64,000 nt of DNA from assembly GCF_042682545.1 (NCBI RefSeq), contig NZ_JBHUHQ010000006.1. One strand, given 5' to 3'. Of this stretch, positions 42,073-50,794 are shown in pieces. Position 1 is the stretch's first letter. Each line of letters opens with the position of its first letter. Source of the stretch: Ornithinibacillus salinisoli. GTDB taxonomy: Bacteria > Bacillota > Bacilli > Bacillales > Amphibacillaceae. The notes under the pieces were generated by a model. The model searched no databases. It was not told the DNA's origin and saw only the letters and a list, made by a program, of their open reading frames with translations. Position numbers and translations under genes: made by a program.

Positions 42073-43620
42073 TTATACTTGAATAGCCATTTCTACTTCC
42101 TTACCTTTTTCTAAAACAACAGGCTTGCCGCTGTGCATAATCTCCAAGCTGTCGCCTTCTTCAATTGTATACGTGATTACTTCATTCTCCATCCGAACCT
42201 TAAGCAATCGACCTTGGTACTGCAAGTGAAATGCTAAGGAATTCCACTGCTTAGGTAGTGTTGGTTGCAAGGAAATCCCACTTTCTTTTACCCGTAAACC
42301 AGCAAATCCAAATACGATGGCTAACCAGGTTCCACCCATATTTGCCATATGAAGCCCATCTTTCGTATTTCCATGTGTATATCTAAATCCAACCTTGCTG
42401 TTTCATTAAAATATCGATATGCTTTCTCATCATAACCAAGTTTTGAGCCCATAATACTGAACACACAATATGATAGAGAGGAATCGTGTGTGGTAATTTT
42501 CTCATAGTAATCATAGGAATTTTTAATTGTTTCTTCGTCTTGTTCATCTTCTAAAAGAAAATGAGCAAGCACCGTATCTGCTTGTTTACACACTTGATAG
42601 CGGTACAATGTTAATGGATGATAATTAAGTAGTAAAGGAAACTTATCCTTTGGCGTATTTTCCAAATCCCAACGTTCCTTTTTCAAGAAGCTATCATCCT
42701 GAGCGTTTATCTTCAGGTCTTCATCGTATGGCAAGTACATACTTTCTCCAGCTTCCAGCCACTCGTTGACTTCTTGTTCCGTAACATTAATTTTACTAGC
42801 CAACTCTTGTAACGAATTCTTCTCTTTTAACTGTTGATATACTTTCGCAGCCCATAGTAAATTATGTTTAGCCATCGCATTCGTATAATAGTTATTGTTC
42901 ACAATACAGGTATACTCATCAGGACCTGTTACGTCATCAATTCGAAATTGTCCATCTAACATATGTCCAGTATCCACCCAAAGACGTGCTGTTTCGAATA
43001 GAACTTCGGCCATATATGTTTGAAGAAACTCCTCGTCCTTCGTTACTAAATAATACTGGATAAAGCTGTATGCAATATCTGCACTGATATGATATTGTGC
43101 GGTACCTGCAGGGAAAAATAATGCTGAGCTTTCTCCACCAGTAATCGTTCTCCAGGGGAATAACGCACCTTTCGAGTGCCCCATCTCTTTTGCTCGTTCT
43201 CTTGCACTATCTAACACAGAATAACGGTGCAACAATAAATTTTTAGCTATTTCAGGGTTAGTCATTAGGAATACAGGGAACATATAGATCTCCGTATCCC
43301 AGAAATAATGCCCTTCATACCCTTCGCCAGATAATCCTTTGGCTGCAATATTACTAACCGAATCTTTACCAGCTGATTGCAATAGATGATATAGATTAAA
43401 TCGAATCCCTTGCTGGAGCTCATCATCCCCATCAATTTGAATATCGGATTTACTCCAATATTCATCCAAATAGCGCTTCTGTGCGTCCAACAGATCTTCA
43501 AACGTTTTGTTTTCCAATTCGTCCTGGATGGCTAATGCCTGTTCCACAACCGTTTTACCATGTCTGAGTGTATCTGTGTACACATTAAACTTTGTGAAAT
43601 CAATGACTCCATTTCTAACG
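42073..43620 (-). pseudogene. GH65 disaccharide phosphorylase (maltose/kojibiose/trehalose phosphorylase type), 5'-truncated and frameshifted
   Basis: The visible part covers the catalytic (alpha/alpha)6 barrel and C-terminal domain of a GH65 phosphorylase. Segments are GEGYEGHYFWDTEIYMFPVF, DDVTGPDEYTCIVNNNYYTN, MGHSKGALFPWRTITG. The N-terminal ~300 residues are missing; upstream the frame is closed by stops near 43625. A one-base deletion near 42380 shifts the frame. The frame before it ends at HMEIRKMGF, and the other frame resumes HMANMGGTWLAIVFGFAGLR to the natural end at 42073. Both lesions make a functional product unlikely. It would have cleaved a glucosyl disaccharide with phosphate. 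Confidence 0.88.
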
Positions 43621-43718
43621 AAGGAACTAAATAGGTATTAAAAGTAGAAACTTAAGTTGAATTAGATAAGCCTACATGTTCGCCTAAGTATTAAACAATT
43701 CTTTTTTGCAAACAAAAA

Positions 43719-43739
43719 GCACCAAATAATATATGGTGC
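43719..43739 (-). terminator. Terminator of the small TM protein gene
   Basis: GCACCA pairs with TGGTGC and is followed on the minus strand by TTTTTG. Confidence 0.65.
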
Positions 43740-43779
43740 AACTTTATTATGTATAAATTGTTATTGAAAGCAACAAGGA

Positions 43780-43962
43780 TTAGTCAAATTTACCTTTAGT
43801 AATATCTTTTTCTTTAAGACGTTCACCTAGTACCTCAATCAAAGCGTGTTGAGATTCGATTGTGTCTTTATGTGCCTTAACTTCTTTAGTTGTGCGACGA
43901 TCATAAACGATAAATAATATTAAAGCTATAATTACCCCAATTAGCATAATTTCTAAAAGCAT
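43780..43962 (-). CDS. Small single-TM coiled-coil protein
   Basis: A 60-residue protein with one N-terminal membrane helix (LLEIMLIGVIIALILFIVYD) and a charged helical tail (HKDTIESQHALIEVLGERLK). GAGGGAG lies upstream of the ATG at good spacing. I recognise no family. It sits between the GH65 pseudogene and the Tn7-like relic, and could be either a host or cargo gene. Confidence 0.55.
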   Translation of the reverse strand: MLLEIMLIGVIIALILFIVYDRRTTKEVKAHKDTIESQHALIEVLGERLKEKDITKGKFD

Positions 43963-44025
43963 GTAAAAATCTCCCTCGTTGGTTTTAATTATAATTTCTT
44001 TACAGCGATTGGACTTATTATTACG

Positions 44026-44312
44026 TTACTTGTAAGTTATTTTCATTAGGTTAGTGAAAAATTCATTTAATATTTTGTCAATCCTATTAAAATTCCAGTA
44101 AGGAATAATTAATAGAGGTATCTTATTATTATTTGCATAAGCTAACTTCAATCTATCATAGTCTTTTTGTTGTTTAAATATTTAACAGGTTCATAATGTT
44201 GTATTCCGTGGTACTCTATTAACACAAAATAATTTTCATCTTGTACAGCAAAGTCATATCTGAGCTTTTTGTTTTTCTTTAGATCATTAAATGTATGAAT
44301 GAATTTCATAAT
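44026..44312 (-). pseudogene. Broken PD-(D/E)xK-like endonuclease fragment
   Basis: The C-terminal part of a small endonuclease family seen in phages and mobile elements. KKNKKLRYDFAVQDENYFVL, IEYHGIQHYEPV, then after a frameshift near 44160, DYDRLKLAYANNNKIPLLII, PYWNFNRIDKIL. The motifs RYDF...IEYxGxQH...IPYW are the family core. The N-terminal zinc-binding part is missing, cut off by the IS fragment at about 44320. Confidence 0.7.
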
Positions 44313-44321
44313 TCCAACCCC

Positions 44322-44519
44322 TTGTACCCCAAGGGATTTAAAACATAATAAAGGAAGTACCTCCCCAAATCCTGTATAATGGCAGTTGATCAAAACATCC
44401 CAAAAGACTGGAGGAATACTTCCTATGACCATTATACGACAAACTAGCTTATTTGGCATTCAAGAATTATACGAGATGGAACCTACCCAAAAATATGATG
44501 CAATTATTTCAGTTTATAT
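44322..44519 (+). mobile_element. IS fragment: left end and transposase N-terminus
   Basis: From about 44322, a non-coding IS end leads to GGAGG and ATG 44425, encoding MTIIRQTSLFGIQELYEMEP then TQKYDAIIS. This resembles the N-terminus of IS4/IS1182-type transposases (SLFxIQELYxxxPxxKYxxII). The frame is lost at about 44519, where tnsA sequence begins on the other strand. Only ~200 bases of the element remain. The exact IS ends are not defined. Confidence 0.65.
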
Positions 44520-44751
44520 CGAGTACCATATCAGACCATTCAAGTTCATATAAATAGTGTAATTCTAATTCTGACATTAAATGATATATCCTTTTCGCTT
44601 TCCATCCCTTATGTCTCGGTGCTGTTCCCTCAGAAGGAACATCTTGTATCTTTAACCATGGTTTATAATTTTCCCCTTCTCCTTGACCTCTTCCCTCTTT
44701 TAGCCATTTTTCATTTTTTTCAAAAGTGGTATCCCGTTTTCTTTTAGCCAT
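44520..44751 (-). pseudogene. tnsA: Truncated TnsA-family transposon endonuclease (N-terminal ~78 aa)
   Basis: Begins MAKRKRDTTFEKNEKWLKEG, then RGQGEGENYKPWLKIQDVPS, HKGWKAKRIYHLMSELELHY and LYELEWSDMVLDI. This is the TnsA endonuclease N-terminus, the Tn7 subunit that cuts the 5' ends of the element. The acidic residue of the SELE segment corresponds to the first catalytic Glu. The rest, including the remaining Asp and Lys, is cut off at the IS junction at about 44519. GAGGGGG is the ribosome binding site. It is oriented so that its start faces glmS, as tnsA is in a Tn7 element at attTn7. Confidence 0.85.
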
Positions 44752-44815
44752 AAACCATCCCCCTCATTACCCTTTTTTGGTGTAATATATGGTGTAAATG
44801 TTTTACAAAAAGTAC

Positions 44816-44846
44816 AAAAAGCTACCCCTACTGGGATAGCTTTTTG
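44816..44846. terminator. Bidirectional hairpin inside the Tn7-like right end
   Basis: AAAAAGCTA pairs with TAGCTTTTT around a CCCCTACTGGGA loop that has its own small stem. It lies between tnsA and the putative TnsB sites and may insulate tnsA from glmS transcription. Confidence 0.7.
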
Positions 44847-44970
44847 TTTAGAGTATTCTGTTTTCCTCGATTCTTGAAACCTATTCTCTTCATTGTAATT
44901 CCCCTTATAATACTTTTGGCAAATATTATCTCTAGAAAAGTTTAATTTATTGATGGTAAAATTAGGATAT

Positions 44971-45072
44971 TTTCAACCTAATTTTAGTGTTCGAATTTTT
45001 TATTCAATTTCCACCTTTTTTTTGTTGTTTCTAACTTTTTTAGTTAGTTTCCAACTTTATTAGTACTGAACA
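44971..45072 (-). mobile_element. Putative Tn7-like right end with TnsB-type repeats
   Basis: Four related sequences near consensus TTTCCAACTTTTTTAG start at 44971, 45008, 45028 and 45048. The last three are exactly 20 bases apart. Read from the glmS side the end begins TGTTCAGTACTAATAAAG at 45072; TGT at the terminus is typical of Tn7 ends. The terminus lies 24 bases from the glmS stop codon, matching Tn7 insertion at attTn7. The proximal five bases CTTTT (45073-45077) would be the target duplication. Confidence 0.72.
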
Positions 45073-45096
45073 CTTTTGTAAAATACCGCTTTCCCT

Positions 45097-46899
45097 CTAC
45101 TCCACCGTAACACTCTTAGCCAAGTTACGTGGCTTATCAACATCACAATCACGATGCAATGCTGCATAATACGCCAATAACTGTAATGGTACAACACTAA
45201 CTAGAGGTGTCAACAATTTATGCACTTGTGGTAAAACAAATGCATCATCATCTTGCTCTAAACCTTTCATGCTAATGATCATAGCATTTGCACCACGAGC
45301 AACAACTTCCTGCACATTACCTCGAATGGAATAGTTTACATTTTCCTGAGTTGCTAATGCGATAACAGGCGTACCCTCTTCGATTAACGCGATCGTTCCG
45401 TGCTTCAATTCCCCACCAGCAAATCCTTCGGCCTGGATATAGGAAATTTCTTTTAATTTTAATGCACCCTCTAACGATACATTATAATCTGCGCTACGTC
45501 CGATGAAGAAAGCATTACGCGTTGTGGCCAAATAGTCTCTCGTTAGTTGCTCAATTGTTTCTTTTTGCGCTGTAAGAACATCCATTGCATTTGCAACAAT
45601 GGCTAGTTCTTGCATTGGGTCGAAATCTAATTCCAAACCTTTTACTTTCGCCGTATCCACTGCCAAGATAGCTAATACAGCTATCTGAGCCGTATATGCC
45701 TTTGTTGATGCTACAGCAATTTCTGGTCCTGCATGAAGATGCAGTGTGTAATTCGCTTCACGAGAAAGAGTGGATCCTGGCACATTTGTAATGGTTAGTG
45801 CTGGATATCCCATTTCTTTAACTTTTACTAACACGGCCCGGCTATCAGCTGTTTCTCCACTTTGTGAGATAAACACAAATAGTGGATTTTTCGATAGCAA
45901 CGGCATATTGTATGAGAATTCACTTGCTACATGGACTTCAACTGGTATTTCCGCTAGCTTTTCAATAAATTCTTTCCCCACTAAACCTGCGTGATAACTT
46001 GTTCCTGCAGCAATTATATAAATACGATCTGCAGCTTTCATCGCTTGACGAATGTCATGATCGAGCTTTAACTCATTATTTTCATCTTGATATTCATGGA
46101 TGATTTTACGCATGACAATTGGTTGCTCATCAATTTCTTTCAGCATAAAGTGAGGATACGTACCTTTTTCAATATCACTCGCATCGATTTGAGCAGTATA
46201 TGGCTTGCGATCAACGACCGCTCCATTTAATTTCTGCACTTCTACAAAGTTACGGTTTACCAGTACGATTTCTTGATCATATATTTCCAAATATTGATCG
46301 GTTACTTTTAATGTTGCCATGGCATCACTCGCAACAACATTAAATCCATCGCCTAACCCAACTAATAGTGGACTCTTATTTTTTGCCACATACAACGTAT
46401 CTTGATCTGTTTGATCAATTAATGCTATTGCATATGAACCTTTTAAAAGTCCCATAACTTGGCGAAATGCTTCAGCTGTATTCCGATACTTATCATAAAA
46501 TTTTTCAATAAGTTGAACGATTACTTCTGTATCTGTTTCACTAACAAAACTTACATCTAGAAGGTATTCTTTTTTCAAATCTTGATAATTCTCAATAACC
46601 CCATTATGAACAAGGGTAAACCTTTCAGACGTACTTTGGTGTGGATGGGCATTGCTTTCACTAGGCTCACCATGCGTAGCCCAACGTGTATGACCAATTC
46701 CCATCGTTGCATGAACAGAGTGATCTACGCTTCCCCTTAGTGCTGCAATACGACCTTTCACTTTGAACAAGTTTATTCCGTGTTCATTTAGCATAGCAAT
46801 CCCAGCTGAGTCATAACCTCTATACTCTAATTTTTCTAGTCCATTTAATAAAATCTCTTTTGTATCGTTTTCTCCAATATATCCTACAATTCCGCACAT
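45097..46899 (-). CDS. glmS: Glutamine-fructose-6-phosphate aminotransferase (isomerizing)
   Basis: Converts fructose-6-phosphate and glutamine to glucosamine-6-phosphate, the first step to UDP-GlcNAc. The 600-residue protein begins MCGIVGYIGE, so Cys2 becomes the catalytic N-terminal nucleophile. RGYDSAGIA, GHTRWATHGEPSESNAHPH are glutaminase motifs. SIS domains have GTSYHAGLVGKEFIEKLA, SQSGETADSRAVL and STKAYTAQ, and the end is LAKSVTVE. ATG 46899 with AGGAGG is the start. Its own terminator is missing, and the site is occupied by a Tn7-like end. A glmS ribozyme precedes it. Confidence 0.98.
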   Translation of the reverse strand: MCGIVGYIGENDTKEILLNGLEKLEYRGYDSAGIAMLNEHGINLFKVKGRIAALRGSVDHSVHATMGIGHTRWATHGEPSESNAHPHQSTSERFTLVHNGVIENYQDLKKEYLLDVSFVSETDTEVIVQLIEKFYDKYRNTAEAFRQVMGLLKGSYAIALIDQTDQDTLYVAKNKSPLLVGLGDGFNVVASDAMATLKVTDQYLEIYDQEIVLVNRNFVEVQKLNGAVVDRKPYTAQIDASDIEKGTYPHFMLKEIDEQPIVMRKIIHEYQDENNELKLDHDIRQAMKAADRIYIIAAGTSYHAGLVGKEFIEKLAEIPVEVHVASEFSYNMPLLSKNPLFVFISQSGETADSRAVLVKVKEMGYPALTITNVPGSTLSREANYTLHLHAGPEIAVASTKAYTAQIAVLAILAVDTAKVKGLELDFDPMQELAIVANAMDVLTAQKETIEQLTRDYLATTRNAFFIGRSADYNVSLEGALKLKEISYIQAEGFAGGELKHGTIALIEEGTPVIALATQENVNYSIRGNVQEVVARGANAMIISMKGLEQDDDAFVLPQVHKLLTPLVSVVPLQLLAYYAALHRDCDVDKPRNLAKSVTVE

Positions 46900-46982
46900 A
46901 TCGCAGTTCCTCCTATAGGAAAGAGGCAACAAACGACCTTGTCATCTATAATTGAACAGGGGCTTCATTTGTTGCCCCTTTC

Positions 46983-47163
46983 TCGTGATTGTTTTATCAC
47001 ACCTTGCTTTTTCCCTTTGTGCAACAAGTTGCCTCATTGTTTTAGTGAAAAAAGCCAACGATTGAGATGTGTACAACCGGAAGGCACCCGCCGAAAACCT
47101 CGATAACCTTCATCCTCGTCAACTATTTTCTATTCCGATCAGAAAATAGTCCTGGCGCTTTTA
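46983..47163 (-). ncRNA. glmS ribozyme/riboswitch
   Basis: The minus strand shows the self-cleavage end AAAAGCGCCAGGACTATTTT, then GAAAATAG, GTTGACGAGGATGAAGGTTA and TCGAGGTTTTCGGCGGGTGCC. These are the conserved core of the glmS catalytic RNA, which uses glucosamine-6-phosphate as cofactor to cleave its own mRNA and shut down glmS. It lies directly upstream of the glmS ribosome binding site. Between it and glmS is a GGCAACAAA/TTTGTTGCC inverted repeat. Confidence 0.95.
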
Positions 47164-47396
47164 AAAAAATTATTAATCACACGATGCTCCTTTCTATTTT
47201 TGACTAATAGTTCACCCTCTACTATGGTAATGACTGCATAGGGTACACCATATTTTAACCGATATAGGTTTAATTGGTCAATTACTTTTTTTGAGAGGTG
47301 ATGTTTTTAGTATATGCAGGAAAGAAGATTCTGTTCTACTTTACATATGGAAAGCGCATGAACAGTAACAACCATCCATACGCTTTATAAGTAAAT

Positions 47397-49187
47397 TTAT
47401 CCCTGATGTTTTTCTAAAAACTCTAACATACGGGAATAAACATTTATTTCATTTTCTTTCTTCGAGAAACCGTGTCCTTCATCTTCTAATAATAGATACT
47501 CTACTTCACGACCCTCAGATTTTAATTTCTCAACAATTTGATCGGACTCCTCTTTTACCACACGAGGATCCTTGGCACCTTGGATAACTAGCATCGGTTT
47601 AACCATACCATCTAAATAAGTAACAGGAGAATCTTTAATAAATCGTTCTTTATCACGCTCTGGATCTCCTAACCAACGATCCATAATTGGCTTCCAATGA
47701 GCAGGAACAGAATTTACAAATGTAAACAAGTCAGATGGTCCAAAAATATCTACAACCGCTTTAAAGTATTCCGCATGACGTCCATGAAGTAATAGTGACA
47801 TATAACCGCCATAACTACCACCAACAAGGAAAAGCTTCTCTCGGTCGGTAATGTTGTTTTCAAATAACCACTCAATAGCCGCAACACAGTCTAAACGTGG
47901 CCCCTCTCCCCAATCTTGTTCAACTAATTTTACAAAGGAAGAACCATATCCAGTTGACCCGCGGAAGTTCGGTGCAAAGATTGTATATCCTCTGTTTAAG
48001 AAACACTGGAACATCGAACGGAAAAATTTACGCTCTGATGCTTGTGGACCACCATGTGGCCAAAATATGGTATGACCATTATCGTTCTCTGGCTTTGCTT
48101 TAAATAGGAGTGCCTCAATTTCCATACCATCAAATGATGTATACGAAACAACATCTGGTTCAACCATATCCGCTTGACTAAGTCCTAATACCCGATTATT
48201 AGTTAATTGTGTCCATTCTTTTCCATTCGTTGTTTGGAAAACATTATGAGGTACTGTAGCACTTCTTCCTAACATATAAATATGTCCAGATTTAGTTACC
48301 TGAATTTTCTCAATAACATCTACGGGAGTAATCAACTTATCAAGTTTAGTCGATTGTAAATCATAACGATACAAGTCATCCTGTACGCCATTTTCAGTCG
48401 TAAGATAAAATACATTGTTTTTCTTATCCCATTTCAAGGAATCGACACTCTCATTCTCGATATGAAGAACCGGGGAGAACTCTTTTGTTTCTAAATCAAA
48501 TTTTGCAATATAGCTATATTCGCTCTCGAAGTCTGTAACAAAATAGATCGTCTTGTCATCAATAAAAACTGGCTCAAATACGACATGTACTTTATCTGGA
48601 TCAGGAGTAAGATGATACGTTTCGTCCCCTACTTTCACAAAGCCGGTCACATATGTATTGGCAAAAGAACGCAAAAATACAAATGCTCCTTCGTTATCCG
48701 ACACTGCAGCTAGGTTTGTTGGTGAAACTTCTCCAACGTTTATTAACTCATCTGAATTGTCCTCTAAATGACGAACTCTCGCATTCAGAAAGCTAGGGTT
48801 TTCTTCTGAAGTCATATAATAAATACGTTTACCATCATCACTTAAATGACTGAAGAAATACTTCTCTGTCGATTCACCTGTAATCAATGGTTGTGGAAGT
48901 CCACCTTCACTCGGAATGGCAAAGATCTGATGATTTTCATCTCCATCTTTATCAAATCCAGCTATAACATAACGATTCTCAGGGTCAAATTTAATAAAGC
49001 TATTCGATTCATCATGATGAGCAAATAAATATGGATATGTATCCGGCAAATTCATTGCCCATAAATTCATTTTACCATTTAAGTTAGCGCTAAAAATAAG
49101 CCTCTTCTCGTCACTACTAACTGAAAAATTCGTGATCATATAAGTGCGAAAAAACTGCTCTACGGTTGGCTTTGGAAAGTTTATCAT
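47397..49187 (-). CDS. S9-family serine peptidase (prolyl oligopeptidase/acylaminoacyl-peptidase type)
   Basis: A 596-residue cytosolic peptidase. The N-terminal ~340 residues form a beta-propeller with repeats such as SSDEKRLIFSANLNGKMNLW and SHLSDDGKRIYYMT. The C-terminal alpha/beta-hydrolase domain has IFWPHGGP, APNFRGSTGYG, the nucleophile elbow LVGGSYGGYMSLL, Asp in VIQGAKDPRVV, and His in LEDEGHGFSKK. It releases short peptides or acylated amino acids. The ATG has AGGAGG. It is monocistronic. Confidence 0.9.
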   Translation of the reverse strand: MINFPKPTVEQFFRTYMITNFSVSSDEKRLIFSANLNGKMNLWAMNLPDTYPYLFAHHDESNSFIKFDPENRYVIAGFDKDGDENHQIFAIPSEGGLPQPLITGESTEKYFFSHLSDDGKRIYYMTSEENPSFLNARVRHLEDNSDELINVGEVSPTNLAAVSDNEGAFVFLRSFANTYVTGFVKVGDETYHLTPDPDKVHVVFEPVFIDDKTIYFVTDFESEYSYIAKFDLETKEFSPVLHIENESVDSLKWDKKNNVFYLTTENGVQDDLYRYDLQSTKLDKLITPVDVIEKIQVTKSGHIYMLGRSATVPHNVFQTTNGKEWTQLTNNRVLGLSQADMVEPDVVSYTSFDGMEIEALLFKAKPENDNGHTIFWPHGGPQASERKFFRSMFQCFLNRGYTIFAPNFRGSTGYGSSFVKLVEQDWGEGPRLDCVAAIEWLFENNITDREKLFLVGGSYGGYMSLLLHGRHAEYFKAVVDIFGPSDLFTFVNSVPAHWKPIMDRWLGDPERDKERFIKDSPVTYLDGMVKPMLVIQGAKDPRVVKEESDQIVEKLKSEGREVEYLLLEDEGHGFSKKENEINVYSRMLEFLEKHQG

Positions 49188-49362
49188 GTTATTCCTCCTA
49201 AATATTCAAATCTATTTGATAATTCAATACATATAGGTAGTATAACGTATTTTACTAAAATCGAGTAGAAATAGGACTTGCAGAAAAAATTACCATCATT
49301 TTAATATATGTGCAAAACTCGTGGGCTAGACCGTTATTCCTCTTATATTAATGCACAAAAAA

Positions 49363-49390
49363 ACGCTCCCTATTTTTATACAGGGAGCGA
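49363..49390 (-). terminator. Terminator of glmM
   Basis: On the minus strand CGCTCCCT pairs with AGGGAGCG, followed by seven T residues, about 10 bases after the glmM stop codon. Confidence 0.9.
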
Positions 49391-49398
49391 TTTCCATA

Positions 49399-50742
49399 TT
49401 ACTTTAATCCTAATAAATCATCTATTATCTTTACAACTTGGTCTGCGTACTTCTCACATTCTTCTTTTGTGGGTGCTTCTACCATTACACGAACTAGTGG
49501 TTCTGTTCCTGATGGACGAACAAGCACGCGTCCTTGGTCACCTAGTTGTTGTTCAACCGCTTCAATTTCATTTAAAATTCTAGCATCTGTTAAGGCTTTT
49601 TGTTTATCCACTACTTTTACATTTTTCAGTACTTGTGGAAAAACTGCCATTTCACTAGCAAGCTCTGACAACGGCTTTCCTGTTTCCTTCATCACATTTA
49701 CTAGCTGGAGTGCTGATAACATCCCGTCACCAGTAGTACTATAATCAAGGAAAATAATATGGCCCGATTGCTCGCCCCCTAGATTATATCCACCTTTACG
49801 CATTTCTTCCATAACGTAACGATCACCAACAGCTGTTTTATCACTACGCATACCGTTTTCATCAAGTGCTTTATAGAAACCAATATTACTCATAACCGTT
49901 GAGACTACAGTATTATGACGCAAGAAACCTTTTTCGTTCATATACTTTGCGCATATGAACATAATTTGATCCCCATCCACAATATTTCCTTTTTCATCAA
50001 CGGCAATTAGGCGGTCGCCATCGCCATCAAAAGCTAATCCAATATCTGCTTCCTTTTCCAAGACAAATGCTTGCAATTTATCTGGGTGAGTGGAACCAAC
50101 ACCATCATTAATGTTTAATCCATCTGGTGACGATCCAATCGTATATAAATCTGCCTCTAAATCGGCAAATAAATGAGTCGCTAAGCTTGATGTTGCTCCA
50201 TGTGCACAGTCTAACGCAATATGAAGACCTTCAAAATCATTGTCGATGGATCCCTTTAAGAAGGATAGGTATTTTTGACCCGCTTCAAAGAAGTCATTTA
50301 CAACACCTACCTCTGCACCTACTGGACGAGGTAAATTATCTTCCCCCTCCATTAACTGCTCAATTTCCTTTTCTTGTTCATCCAATAACTTGAAACCATC
50401 CGGTCCGAAAAACTTAATTCCATTATCTTCAACTGGGTTATGTGAAGCAGAAATCATTACACCTGCCTGAGAGCTAGTAGCTTTCGTTAAATATGCTACA
50501 CCAGGTGTTGAGATAACGCCTAATCGCATAACTTCTGCACCTATTGATAATAATCCTGCTACAAGTGCACCCTCTAGCATATTACCTGAAATTCTTGTGT
50601 CACGCCCAATAAGTATTTTTGGTCTACTAGTTTCTTTGGTTAAAACATATCCTCCAAATCGACCTAATTTAAAAGCCAATTCTGGTGTAAGATCTTTATT
50701 TGCTACCCCTCGTACCCCGTCTGTTCCAAAATATTTACCCAT
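49399..50742 (-). CDS. glmM: Phosphoglucosamine mutase
   Basis: Converts glucosamine-6-phosphate to glucosamine-1-phosphate, feeding peptidoglycan. The 447-residue protein starts MGKYFGTDGVRGVANKDLTP. The phosphoserine loop is VMISASHNPVEDNGIKFFG, the Mg site DGDGDRLIAVD, the sugar site GGEQSGHIIFLDYSTTGDG, and the C-terminal loop VRPSGTEPLVRVM. ATG 50742 with AAGGAG is chosen over the in-frame start at 50772. It is the third gene of cdaA-cdaR-glmM, which couples cell-wall precursor synthesis to c-di-AMP. Confidence 0.97.
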   Translation of the reverse strand: MGKYFGTDGVRGVANKDLTPELAFKLGRFGGYVLTKETSRPKILIGRDTRISGNMLEGALVAGLLSIGAEVMRLGVISTPGVAYLTKATSSQAGVMISASHNPVEDNGIKFFGPDGFKLLDEQEKEIEQLMEGEDNLPRPVGAEVGVVNDFFEAGQKYLSFLKGSIDNDFEGLHIALDCAHGATSSLATHLFADLEADLYTIGSSPDGLNINDGVGSTHPDKLQAFVLEKEADIGLAFDGDGDRLIAVDEKGNIVDGDQIMFICAKYMNEKGFLRHNTVVSTVMSNIGFYKALDENGMRSDKTAVGDRYVMEEMRKGGYNLGGEQSGHIIFLDYSTTGDGMLSALQLVNVMKETGKPLSELASEMAVFPQVLKNVKVVDKQKALTDARILNEIEAVEQQLGDQGRVLVRPSGTEPLVRVMVEAPTKEECEKYADQVVKIIDDLLGLK

Positions 50743-50794
50743 AAGTACCTCTCCTTCTATCCTTTTAACCATAATGAGAGCATTTTTTATCTAG

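Noticed and set aside
47344..47390. Strong terminator for the S9 peptidase
   Set aside because: The stem (AAAGCG..CGCTTT) is present but has a 20-base loop and no T-run, so it was not listed as a feature.
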